The notes beneath the pieces were generated by a model. It did no database searches. It worked only from the letters and a program-made list of their open reading frames with translations, and was not told the DNA's origin. 12,177 nucleotides of DNA from Alphaproteobacteria bacterium UBA7691. GTDB lineage: Bacteria > Pseudomonadota > Alphaproteobacteria > Ferrovibrionales > Ferrovibrionaceae. How positions within the stretch are numbered: position 1 is the first letter of the stretch; each line of letters starts with the position of its first letter. Positions 1 through 6,749 of this stretch are shown one piece after another. The stretch covers positions 4,988 through 17,164 of the forward strand of contig DLGP01000152.1 in the NCBI GenBank assembly GCA_002482765.1, written 5' to 3'. The position numbers and the translations under genes are program-made.

Positions 1-663
<663 letters not shown>

Positions 664-670
664 GGCAGCT

Positions 671-1549
671 TTGATCGTCGTCGATTGGGGCAGCACCGGG
701 TTTCGCGCCTGGCGCCTGGATGATGCCAGCGGCGCCATCCAGGCCCAATGCGCCGGGCCATATGGCATCACGGCGTTGCGCCCCGGCGAGCATGGCCCGC
801 TGCTGAAACGCGAAATCGGCGCCTGGCTTGCCGAGGGCGAAAGTTTTGTGCTGGCCGCCGGCATGATCGGCAGCCGCCAGGGCTGGCATGAAATGCCGTA
901 TATCCCCTGTCCTGCCGGGCTGGCCGATCTGGCCCAGGCGGCGCGGCGCATGGCGTGGGAGGGCGGCCCGGATATCTGGTTCTGCCCCGGCCTGTCCTGC
1001 CGCGATGCCCAGGGTGTGCCGGATGTGATCCGTGGCGAGGAAATGCAGGTTTTCGGCCTGCTGGATGAAGCGGCCGGCGATAGCCATTTCTGCTTGCCCG
1101 GCACCCATGGCAAGGCGGTGCTGGCGCGGGCCGGCAAAGTGATCGGCTTTGCCACGCATTTCACCGGCGAGCTTTATGCTTTGCTCAGCCGCCATGGCCT
1201 GCTGGCCAGTGTGTTGCAGCCGCCTTCAGCGCCTGATCCGGCGGCTTTTGCCGAAGGCGTGGCGCGCAGCGGCGATCCGGGCGGTTTGCTGCATCATGTG
1301 TTTGGTGTGCGGGCGCGGGCGCTGTTTGGCGAAGTCAGCGGCATGGCGGCGGCGGAATATCTTTCCGGCATCTTGATTGGCCATGAATTGCGCCAGATGC
1401 CGCCCGGCGCGCAATTGATCCTGGCCGGCGAGGGCGCCCTGGTGGCGCGGTATGCCGAAGCGGCTGGCCTGCTGGGGCTGAATGCCACATTGGCGCCGGC
1501 CCATGCGGCGGCGCGTGGGCTGTATCGATTGGGGTGCCTGCTGCAATGA
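671..1549 (+). CDS. dgoK: 2-dehydro-3-deoxygalactonokinase
   Basis: Phosphorylates 2-keto-3-deoxygalactonate with ATP to its 6-phosphate, the third step of De Ley-Doudoroff galactonate breakdown in the cytoplasm. The 292-residue length fits the family. Visible motifs are the N-terminal nucleotide-binding strand VVDWGSTGFRAW (3-14), GMIGSRQGWHEMPY (64-77), RGEEMQVFG (121-129), LPGTHGK (142-148), TGELYALL (165-172) and a late LAGEGALVARY stretch. The frame is open far upstream inside the transporter gene, but it contains no good start there. TTG at 671 with GAGG 5 nt before it places the DWG motif at residue 5, as in relatives. The stop TGA overlaps the ATG of dgoA (ATGA), so the two enzymes are translated as a pair. 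The start codon is less certain than the function. Confidence 0.92.
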   Translation: MIVVDWGSTGFRAWRLDDASGAIQAQCAGPYGITALRPGEHGPLLKREIGAWLAEGESFVLAAGMIGSRQGWHEMPYIPCPAGLADLAQAARRMAWEGGPDIWFCPGLSCRDAQGVPDVIRGEEMQVFGLLDEAAGDSHFCLPGTHGKAVLARAGKVIGFATHFTGELYALLSRHGLLASVLQPPSAPDPAAFAEGVARSGDPGGLLHHVFGVRARALFGEVSGMAAAEYLSGILIGHELRQMPPGAQLILAGEGALVARYAEAAGLLGLNATLAPAHAAARGLYRLGCLLQ

Positions 1550-2169
1550 CACTCTTCAAGGACAAGCTGGCCGCCCTGCCGCTGGTAGCCATCCTGCGCG
1601 GTGTTCAGCCGGATGAGGTGCTGGCGATTGGCGCTGCATTGGTGGAAGTTGGCTTCGGCATCATCGAAGTGCCGCTCAATTCGCCGCAGCCGCTGCAAAG
1701 CATCGCCAGGCTGGCGACGGCCTTTGGCGAGCATGCGCTGATCGGCGCCGGCACGGTGCTTAATCTGGCGCAGATGGAAGCGGCGGCTTTAAGTGGCGCC
1801 AAACTGATCGTGATGCCGCATGCCGATAGCAATATCATCCAGGCGGCGCGCCAGCGTGGCCTGGCGGTGATGCCCGGCTTCGCCACGCCGAGCGAGGCTT
1901 TTGCCGCGATCAATGCCGGTGCCGATGCGCTGAAGCTGTTTCCGGCCGAGGCCAGCAGCCCGGCCGTGCTGAAAAGCCTGCGCGCCGTGTTGCCGGCCAC
2001 GATGCCGGTGCTGCCGGTGGGCGGCATCGGCACGGATAACATGGCGCCCTGGCTGGCAGCCGGCGCTGCCGGCTTCGGCCTGGGTTCGTCGCTCTACCAG
2101 CCCGGCCTGGATGCGGCGGAAGTTGGCCGCCGCGCCCGCGCGCTCGTGGCGGCCTATCGCGCCGGTTAG
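1546..2169 (+). CDS. dgoA: 2-dehydro-3-deoxy-6-phosphogalactonate aldolase
   Basis: Class I (Schiff-base) aldolase that splits KDPGal into pyruvate and glyceraldehyde 3-phosphate, completing the pathway begun by the adjacent kinase. The protein has 207 residues, close to the usual length of about 205. The Eda/DgoA barrel is complete: AILRGVQPDE (15-24), the probable catalytic glutamate E41 in IIEVPLNSPQP, GAGTVL (67-72), MPGFATPSE (109-117), the Schiff-base lysine K130 in ALKLFPAE, and the phosphate-binding glycines VGGIG and GLGSSLY near the C-terminus. VPLNSPQP and KLFPAE favour DgoA over the KDPG aldolase Eda, whose motifs are usually of the TLRTP and KFFPAE kind. The ATG overlaps the dgoK stop. 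The frame could extend 4 codons upstream to a GTG, but the overlap start is far more likely. Confidence 0.94.
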   Translation: MTLFKDKLAALPLVAILRGVQPDEVLAIGAALVEVGFGIIEVPLNSPQPLQSIARLATAFGEHALIGAGTVLNLAQMEAAALSGAKLIVMPHADSNIIQAARQRGLAVMPGFATPSEAFAAINAGADALKLFPAEASSPAVLKSLRAVLPATMPVLPVGGIGTDNMAPWLAAGAAGFGLGSSLYQPGLDAAEVGRRARALVAAYRAG

Positions 2170-2184
2170 ACAGATTGTTTCTGT
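2170..2184 (+). repeat. Small inverted repeat between dgoA and the DUF2971 gene
   Basis: ACAGA and TCTGT form perfect 5-bp arms around a 5-nt TTGTT centre, directly after the dgoA stop and just before the next gene's ribosome site. It is too short and lacks a T-tract, so it is not a convincing terminator. It could be a small operator or chance. Confidence 0.3.
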
Positions 2185-2186
2185 AT

Positions 2187-2190
2187 GGAG
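2187..2190 (+). promoter_or_regulatory. Ribosome binding site GGAG supporting a GTG start
   Basis: GGAG lies 6 nt before GTG at 2197, the ideal spacing. The in-frame ATG at 2185 overlaps this site and has no purine-rich sequence before it, so the GTG is the better start. Confidence 0.5.
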
Positions 2191-2196
2191 AGAAAC

Positions 2197-3084
2197 GTGA
2201 AACCAAGAATTTTATTCAAATTTATAAACGATGCAGAATATGCATCAAGCATTCTTGGTGGCTGCCTTAAATTTACAGCGATACATGAATTAAATGACCC
2301 GGTTGAGATGCTTCCCACATGGAATGAAAAAGCATACCACGCCTCTCTCGACCATGTTCGCACACATGATTGCACGGAAGAAGATTATGCAGTCTGGCTA
2401 GAACAGCAAGAATTAATAAAATTTCTGACACCAGATCAATTACGTGCTGAGGTTCCGCCATCGCGTGAAATGGTCAAGCAAATGGCTAACTGGCTAATTT
2501 ATAACGACGAATCTTTAATGCGTAAGAGATTGAATGAGTTTCTTTTTGATTTGCGCAGTAAGCTTGGCGTACTTAGTCTCACTAGGGGGTACGACAGCTT
2601 GCCGATGTGGGCGCATTATGCGGCAAATGCGAGTGGCTATCTCGTCGCCTATAAGGATATTGATGATGGACTTCCAAAAACAGATCCGCCGCCATTATTT
2701 CATGCCTTGGAAGTGGATTATAATGCAACCGCGGGGGTCACTTATGACCCTAAAACCTATCGCGCAATATTTCTGCGCAAACTACCTGATTGGAAATATG
2801 AAAAAGAATGGCGCGTAATCGCGAAGCTTGAAAAGCAACAGCTTAGTACGAACCTAAATAAAACCTCATCAGCCAGTCGTTATGTTAAAATGGAATCTTG
2901 TCATGTAGTTGGCGTTTTTGCCGGCTGGCGCATGAAGGAAAATGATTTTAAGTCGCTGGAAAATGCAGTCCGATCTGCAAACTCTCAAGCTCAGCTCATT
3001 CGACTCGAGCTCGATTCCGAAGGCTGGCCTAATTTTTCTCCGATAAAAGAATTTCTGCAAAATCATGATGATGTACCCCAATAA
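2197..3084 (+). CDS. DUF2971 domain protein, AT-rich, probably horizontally acquired
   Basis: A 295-residue soluble protein of unknown function. Recognisable DUF2971 features are LKFTAIHELNDPVE near the N-terminus (about 24-37, matching the family's 'F...FNDP' element), MWAHYAANASGYLVAY (137-152, matching 'MWAHYa...G..i.Y') and KLPDWKYEKEWRVIA (195-209, matching 'W.YE.EWR'). No signal peptide or membrane segment is seen. GTG at 2197 is chosen for its GGAG site; ATG at 2185 would add four residues. The composition is unlike the neighbours: two 60-base lines count 23/60 and 26/60 G+C, against 43/60 in a dgoK line, with AT-ending codons common. It stands alone between a sugar operon and a convergent patatin gene. 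DUF2971 proteins are often solitary accessory genes. A defence or stress role is possible but not shown here. Confidence 0.85.
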   Translation: MKPRILFKFINDAEYASSILGGCLKFTAIHELNDPVEMLPTWNEKAYHASLDHVRTHDCTEEDYAVWLEQQELIKFLTPDQLRAEVPPSREMVKQMANWLIYNDESLMRKRLNEFLFDLRSKLGVLSLTRGYDSLPMWAHYAANASGYLVAYKDIDDGLPKTDPPPLFHALEVDYNATAGVTYDPKTYRAIFLRKLPDWKYEKEWRVIAKLEKQQLSTNLNKTSSASRYVKMESCHVVGVFAGWRMKENDFKSLENAVRSANSQAQLIRLELDSEGWPNFSPIKEFLQNHDDVPQ

Positions 3085-3154
3085 AATCCCCTCAAAGCGC
3101 CTATCCTTGATTCCCAAGAATACAATTCATAAATCAGGTCTCGAGAGTAAAGCG

Positions 3155-4189
3155 CTATAGAAATTTCTCGATCAGGTCGGTGGAGCTTTCGCGCCCCACC
3201 TTGTCGTAATGCGCGGTGATGAAGAGATCGGCGCGGCTGCGGCCCAGCTCGAACAGGCTTTGCAGGAAATCCCATTCCGCATTCAGCTTTGAGGAAGCGC
3301 CGAATTTGCGTAATTCCTCCTCGGCATCGATGCTGTGGATCAGCATGCGCTTGAGCCGACCGTTATCATCATAGCCGCCATCGATCATCTTGGTGACAAA
3401 ATGGATGGCGCGCATTTCGCGCATCAGGCTGGAATTGAAGCTCAGCGTGTTGATGCGGTCCATGATGGCATGGGCGCTGGTCGGCACTTCCTCGATGCGG
3501 ATCGGATTGATCTGCACAATCAGCACATCGCGGCTTTCACAATCATAGATCAGCGGATAGATCGGCGGATTGCCCATATAGCCGCCATCCCAGTAATGCT
3601 CACCATCCACCTCCACCGCCTGAAACAGAAACGGCAGGCAGGCCGAGGCCATTACCGCATCAATGCTGACATCCTGGTTCTGGAATACGCGGATCTTGCC
3701 GCTCAGCACATTGGTGGCGCAGATGAACAGCTTCACGCTGACACAATTGCGCAGGTCTTCGCATTGCACGATGCTCTGCAACAGGTCGCGCAGCGGGTTC
3801 ACATTGCCGGGATTGAGCTGATAGGGCGACAGCAGCCGGGTCATCAGGTCAAACATCATGTAGACCGGCGAATATTGCATGCTGCCGGGCTGCATGATGC
3901 GGTCCAGCGGGCTGGGCTTGAGCGGCGAATGACGCGTGCTCTCGGAAATGCCGTGCCAGAAACGGCGCAATTCGGCTCGCGCGCCCTCATTGCCGCCAAT
4001 CGCCAAGCCATGCGCCAGCACGGCGGCATTCATCGCGCCGGCCGAGGTGCCAACCACGCCCTCAATCTCGAACAGGTCGGATTCCAGCAGGCGGTCCAGC
4101 ACCCCCCAGGCAAAGGCGCCATGGCTGCCGCCGCCCTGCAAGGCCAGATTGATCCGTTTGCGCTTCGCCGCTGTTTTCGGCCTCGCCAT
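3155..4189 (-). CDS. Patatin-like phospholipase family protein
   Basis: Predicted serine acyl hydrolase with a Ser-Asp dyad, acting on phospholipids or other acyl esters. Within 344 residues the whole patatin set is present: the oxyanion-hole glycines LQGGGSHGAFAWGVL (17-31), the nucleophile S49 in GTSAG (47-51) followed by AMNAAV, and the catalytic D201 in DGGYMGNPP. NPLRDLL (131-137) is typical of the proteobacterial patatin subgroup. No signal peptide is seen; the N-terminus is basic (KTAAKRKR), so the protein is probably cytoplasmic or peripheral at the membrane. ATG at 4189 is chosen because a GGGGG tract lies 6 nt before it and it places GGGSHG near the N-terminus as in relatives. The gene starts back to back with the methyltransferase, 34 bp away, and converges on the DUF2971 gene. 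The physiological substrate is unknown. Confidence 0.92.
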   Translation of the reverse strand: MARPKTAAKRKRINLALQGGGSHGAFAWGVLDRLLESDLFEIEGVVGTSAGAMNAAVLAHGLAIGGNEGARAELRRFWHGISESTRHSPLKPSPLDRIMQPGSMQYSPVYMMFDLMTRLLSPYQLNPGNVNPLRDLLQSIVQCEDLRNCVSVKLFICATNVLSGKIRVFQNQDVSIDAVMASACLPFLFQAVEVDGEHYWDGGYMGNPPIYPLIYDCESRDVLIVQINPIRIEEVPTSAHAIMDRINTLSFNSSLMREMRAIHFVTKMIDGGYDDNGRLKRMLIHSIDAEEELRKFGASSKLNAEWDFLQSLFELGRSRADLFITAHYDKVGRESSTDLIEKFL

Positions 4190-4223
4190 GGCATACCCCC
4201 GGCGCCCATGGCAGAATGGGCGC

Positions 4224-5093
4224 ATGGCCGAGACTATGCTGATTTTCGATCCCGCCGCCAAGCGGCAGCACCGCCGCCGCGTTGCGGGCAATTTTGCCGC
4301 CTTTGATTTCCTGCATGCCGAGGCAGCGGAGCGCCTGCTTGATCGGCTGCGCGATATCCGCCGGCAATTCCCGCTGGCTTTGCTGCAAGGCGCGCCGGCT
4401 GCTTGGCTGGCGCCGCGCCTGGCTGGCAGCAGCATTGGCCAGGTTATCGGCATGGGCAGCGATTTTATGGCCCAAGAGGATATGCTGCCGCTGGCCGAGG
4501 CGCGGTTTGATCTGGTGCTCAGCCTGCTCAACCTGCATTGGGTCAACGATCTGCCCGGCGCACTGATTCAGGTGCAACGCTGCCTCAAGCCGGACGGGCT
4601 GTTTCTGGCCGCCCTGTTTGGCGGCGAGACACTCACCGAACTGCGACAGGCCTGGCTGATGGCGGAAAGTGAGCTGGCAACCGGCGCCAGCCCGCATGTG
4701 GCGCCGATGGTTGGGACTTACGATGGCGCCGCCTTGTTGCAGCGTGCCGGCTTTGCCCTGCCGGTGGCTGATGCCGAACGCATCACGGTCACTTATGCCG
4801 ATGCCTTTGCCCTGATGCGCGACCTGCGCGGCATGGGCGAGGCCAATGCGCTGCTTGGCCGCCGCAAGGGCTTCACGCCGCGCGCCACTTTGCTGCGTAT
4901 GGCGCAGATATACGCCGAGCGTTTCGCCGCGCCGGATGGCCGGATAAGGGCCACGTTCGAGTTTGTCATGCTCACCGGCTGGCGCCCGGATGCAAGCCAG
5001 CAGCAGCCGCTCAAACCCGGCAGCGCCAAGCTGCGACTGGCCGATGCGCTTGGCGTGGTGGAGCATAAGGCCGGCGACAAGGCTGGGTTTTAA
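4224..5093 (+). CDS. NDUFAF5/BioC-like SAM-dependent methyltransferase family protein
   Basis: A 289-residue homologue of the alphaproteobacterial/mitochondrial NDUFAF5 group; human NDUFAF5 modifies the NDUFS7 subunit during complex I assembly. Matching stretches are IFDPAAKRQHRRR (7-19), FDLVLSLLNLHWVNDLPGAL (95-114), LKPDGLFLAALFGGETLTELR (121-141), LLQRAGFALPVAD (171-183), LRGMGEANAL (201-210) and the C-terminal TGWRPDASQQQPLKPGSA (251-268). The glycine-rich SAM loop is abnormal: where a D-x-G-x-G-x-G pattern is expected the sequence reads ALLQGAPAA (52-60), lacking the acidic residue and the later glycines, and the segment before EDMLPL is short. Binding of SAM is therefore doubtful although the fold is clear. 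ATG at 4224 is used; ATG at 4236 is an alternative. Its only close neighbour upstream is the divergent patatin gene. Confidence 0.85.
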   Translation: MAETMLIFDPAAKRQHRRRVAGNFAAFDFLHAEAAERLLDRLRDIRRQFPLALLQGAPAAWLAPRLAGSSIGQVIGMGSDFMAQEDMLPLAEARFDLVLSLLNLHWVNDLPGALIQVQRCLKPDGLFLAALFGGETLTELRQAWLMAESELATGASPHVAPMVGTYDGAALLQRAGFALPVADAERITVTYADAFALMRDLRGMGEANALLGRRKGFTPRATLLRMAQIYAERFAAPDGRIRATFEFVMLTGWRPDASQQQPLKPGSAKLRLADALGVVEHKAGDKAGF

Positions 5094-5198
5094 TGTGCAT
5101 TGAAATCTGTGATAAATGATATAGGTTGTGTTTTGTATTAAAGGGGCTTGAATTGCCGGCTTGGCGACACTCATACTGGTGAAGCAGGAGTGCTGGAT

Positions 5199-5411
5199 AT
5201 GACACAAACCGGTCGGATTGTTCATCTGGATAAGCAGGGCCTCGTCGTGGTGCAGGAGGAATCCTCGCATTCACATTTCGCGTTCACCTTCGATAAAATC
5301 AAAGGCTATCGCGGCGAATCCGCCAAGGAGATCGGACTGAAGGAAGGGCGTAGAGTGCGTTTCTCGGCCGATGGCGAGCAGGTCAAAACGGCTGAATTGA
5401 TGGTGGGGTAA
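5199..5411 (+). CDS. Small conserved cold-shock-like (OB-fold?) protein, 70 residues
   Basis: A short soluble protein, MTQTGRIVHLDKQG at the start and VRFSADGEQVKTAELMVG at the end. The pattern GRIV..LD.QGLVVVQEES followed by FAFTFDKIKGYRG, then GLKEGRRVRF, resembles the strand order of cold-shock/S1-type five-stranded barrels, which bind single-stranded nucleic acid. The aromatic RNP motifs of true CspA proteins are not clearly present, so the resemblance is structural inference. ATG at 5199 has GGAG 8 nt upstream (5187-5190); an upstream TTG at 5148 is open in frame but lacks a properly spaced site. About 105 bp of AT-rich non-coding DNA precedes it and may hold its promoter (TTGAAA at 5100 and TATTAA at 5136 are AT-rich candidates but badly spaced). 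The next gene begins 7 bp after the stop, so the two form an operon. Confidence 0.7.
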   Translation: MTQTGRIVHLDKQGLVVVQEESSHSHFAFTFDKIKGYRGESAKEIGLKEGRRVRFSADGEQVKTAELMVG

Positions 5412-5413
5412 GG
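5410..5413 (+). promoter_or_regulatory. Ribosome binding site AAGG that decides a TTG start
   Basis: AAGG overlaps the TAA stop of the small upstream gene and lies 5 nt before TTG at 5419. This supports the TTG start and suggests coupled translation of the pair. Confidence 0.5.
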
Positions 5414-5418
5414 TTTCC

Positions 5419-6066
5419 TTGCCCTATCTCGATCCTGGGGATCGTAATACGACGGGTGAGTTTCACCCCAAATCCCCCATTCCGCCTGCCTTGCGCGCCT
5501 TCGGGCGTTATCCCAACACGGATGAATGGCTGCCCGGCGATATCATTCTGTTCAGCGATACGCAGCCGGGCCTTGTCAGCCGGATGATTCAAAAGGTTCA
5601 GGCTGATTGTGGTTACGCCCCGGCCCACGCGATGTGGCAGCATGCGGCAATTTACATCGGCAACGAACATTTATGCGAGGCGGTGTGGCCCAGAATCCGC
5701 GTGCATCCATTATTCGATGCGGTGCAAGGGCGCTATATCTGCGTAAGGCGCATGGCCCAGCTCAGCAGCGAACAGCGTTTCGGGATAGCGATCAGTTGCC
5801 TGACAAAACTGGGTGGCCAATATGGTTGGCCTGAATTGTTGCGGATTCTTGTGGAGCGCGGCCGCATGTGGCGTTCACGCTCAACCGTAAACCGCCGCCC
5901 CATATCACTGATCTGTTCACAACATTGCGCCGCCGCCTATGCTTCGGTGACAGGCACCGTATTGTCGATTCACGCTGGACTGGAGCGCGCCACCACGCCG
6001 GCCGACCTTGCCCTGACAACGCAGCTTATTGATATCCCCGTCTGCTGGAGACGGATTCCGTCCTAA
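5419..6066 (+). CDS. Circularly permuted NlpC/P60-type (YiiX/YebB-like) cysteine hydrolase
   Basis: A 215-residue predicted papain-like thiol hydrolase. The sequence shows LPGDIILFSD (38-47), the probable catalytic histidine H75 in HAAIYIG (75-81), the acidic residue E87 in CEAV, and the probable nucleophile C166 in ICSQHCAAAYA (165-175), followed by a TPADL element (193-197). The order His, then Glu, then Cys is the hallmark of the permuted NlpC/P60 (LRAT/YiiX-like) branch; classical NlpC enzymes carry Cys first. Known members hydrolyse or transfer amide/ester bonds in peptides or lipids, and the substrate here is unknown. No signal peptide or membrane segment is visible, so a cytoplasmic location is likely. 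TTG at 5419 is the start, 7 bp after the small upstream gene. Its stop interlocks with the stop of the convergent TetR gene (4-bp overlap). Alternative catalytic cysteine: C170. Confidence 0.78.
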   Translation: MPYLDPGDRNTTGEFHPKSPIPPALRAFGRYPNTDEWLPGDIILFSDTQPGLVSRMIQKVQADCGYAPAHAMWQHAAIYIGNEHLCEAVWPRIRVHPLFDAVQGRYICVRRMAQLSSEQRFGIAISCLTKLGGQYGWPELLRILVERGRMWRSRSTVNRRPISLICSQHCAAAYASVTGTVLSIHAGLERATTPADLALTTQLIDIPVCWRRIPS

Positions 6067-6668
6067 TCAGTTTTGAACAGCAAATCCAAAAGACGCAGCA
6101 GGCTTTGGGTGCAGCCATCACGGGCGCTGGCCTCGTCAGCGGCTTCGGCCAGCCAGAGCGCGGCCTCGTTCATGGCGCCGGAAAGCAGATAGGTCAGTGC
6201 CTCGGGCGGCAGCCGGCGTTCGGGCGGCAGGGCGGCCATCGCCGCTTCCACGCCGGCGCGCAGCGAACCCATGGCGTGGCGGCCATCGATTTCGCGCCAG
6301 CGCGCCCAGCCCAGCACCGAGGGTGCATCCAGCAGGTAGATTTGCCGCGTGCCGGGGCTGAGGCAGGCATCCAGGAAAGCGTGGCTGCCGAGCCGCAGGG
6401 CTTGCAGCGGATCGCCGGCCGAGGCGGTGGCGGCCTCAATCGCGGCCAGCACCAAAGCCGCTTCGGCTTCCACCACGGCCTCGAACAGCGCCCGCTTATC
6501 GGCAAAGTGATAGTAGAGCGCGCCGCGCGTCACCTGCGCCTCGCGCACCACATCCTCGGTGCCGGCGCCGGCATAACCCAGTTCGGCAAATAACCGCCGC
6601 GCCGTGGCCAGCAGGGCAGCCCGGGTGGCGGCGTGTTTTTCAGCCTTACTCTGCTTTTTATCTTGCAT
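6063..6668 (-). CDS. TetR/AcrR family transcriptional regulator
   Basis: A 201-residue one-component repressor. The N-terminal DNA-binding domain is clear: AATRAALLATARRLFAELGYAGAGTEDVVREAQVTRGALYYHFADKRALFEAV runs over residues 13-65 in the expected order (helix 1, then helix-turn-helix at about 37-55, then the YYHF.DK signature). The C-terminal ligand domain carries IYLLDAPSVLGWARWREID, a pattern seen in one large TetR subgroup. The start ATG at 6668 is immediately preceded by the inverted repeat ACATAC-n5-GTATGT, so the protein probably represses itself, and the gene on the other side encodes a VOC protein that is the natural target. Only a weak purine run (AGGCAG, inside the repeat) serves as ribosome site. 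The ligand is unknown. Its stop overlaps that of the convergent hydrolase gene. Confidence 0.94.
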   Translation of the reverse strand: MQDKKQSKAEKHAATRAALLATARRLFAELGYAGAGTEDVVREAQVTRGALYYHFADKRALFEAVVEAEAALVLAAIEAATASAGDPLQALRLGSHAFLDACLSPGTRQIYLLDAPSVLGWARWREIDGRHAMGSLRAGVEAAMAALPPERRLPPEALTYLLSGAMNEAALWLAEAADEASARDGCTQSLLRLLDLLFKTD

Positions 6669-6690
6669 ACATACTGCCTGTATGTTAAAT
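6663..6690 (+). promoter_or_regulatory. Possible promoter of the VOC gene overlapping the TetR operator
   Basis: TTGCAT and TTAAAT are separated by 16 bp, with the TetR inverted repeat between them. Each hexamer is an imperfect match to the sigma-70 consensus. The position, about 60 bp before the VOC start codon, is sensible. Confidence 0.35.
6669..6685. promoter_or_regulatory. Probable TetR operator: ACATAC-n5-GTATGT
   Basis: A perfect 6-bp inverted repeat separated by TGCCT, touching the tetR start codon. The half-site resembles operators of AcrR-type TetR regulators. In the rightward direction it fills the spacer between a possible -35 (TTGCAT, 6663-6668) and a possible -10 (TTAAAT, 6685-6690). 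Binding would therefore block transcription of the VOC gene and also cover the ribosome site of tetR. Confidence 0.65.
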
Positions 6691-6749
6691 CCAGATCATC
6701 CTAATCAGTCACCGCGCAACCACAAAGCAAAATCTGAAGGAGCATCGCC

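Noticed and set aside
3085..3154. Possible bidirectional terminator between the DUF2971 and patatin genes (TGATT/AATCA arms), and a short direct repeat AAAGCGC at 3094 and 3149.
   Set aside because: The arms are only 5 bp with a long loop and no T-tract, and a 7-base direct repeat is expected by chance, so neither supports a terminator or an insertion duplication.
5145..5156. Possible sigma-54 promoter (GG...GC) upstream of the small protein gene.
   Set aside because: The GG and GC elements are two bases too close for the -24/-12 consensus.
5148..5198. Longer version of the small cold-shock-like protein starting at TTG 5148.
   Set aside because: The purine run AAGGGG is only 1 nt from that TTG, and the added residues do not match the barrel pattern. 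ATG 5199 has a well-spaced GGAG.
4062..5270. Open frame of about 402 codons on the minus strand across the methyltransferase gene.
   Set aside because: Composition is low-complexity Gln/Arg/Ala/His, it has no domain pattern, and it lies opposite a recognisable family protein. A similar antisense frame opposite patatin (3335-4306) is rejected for the same reason.
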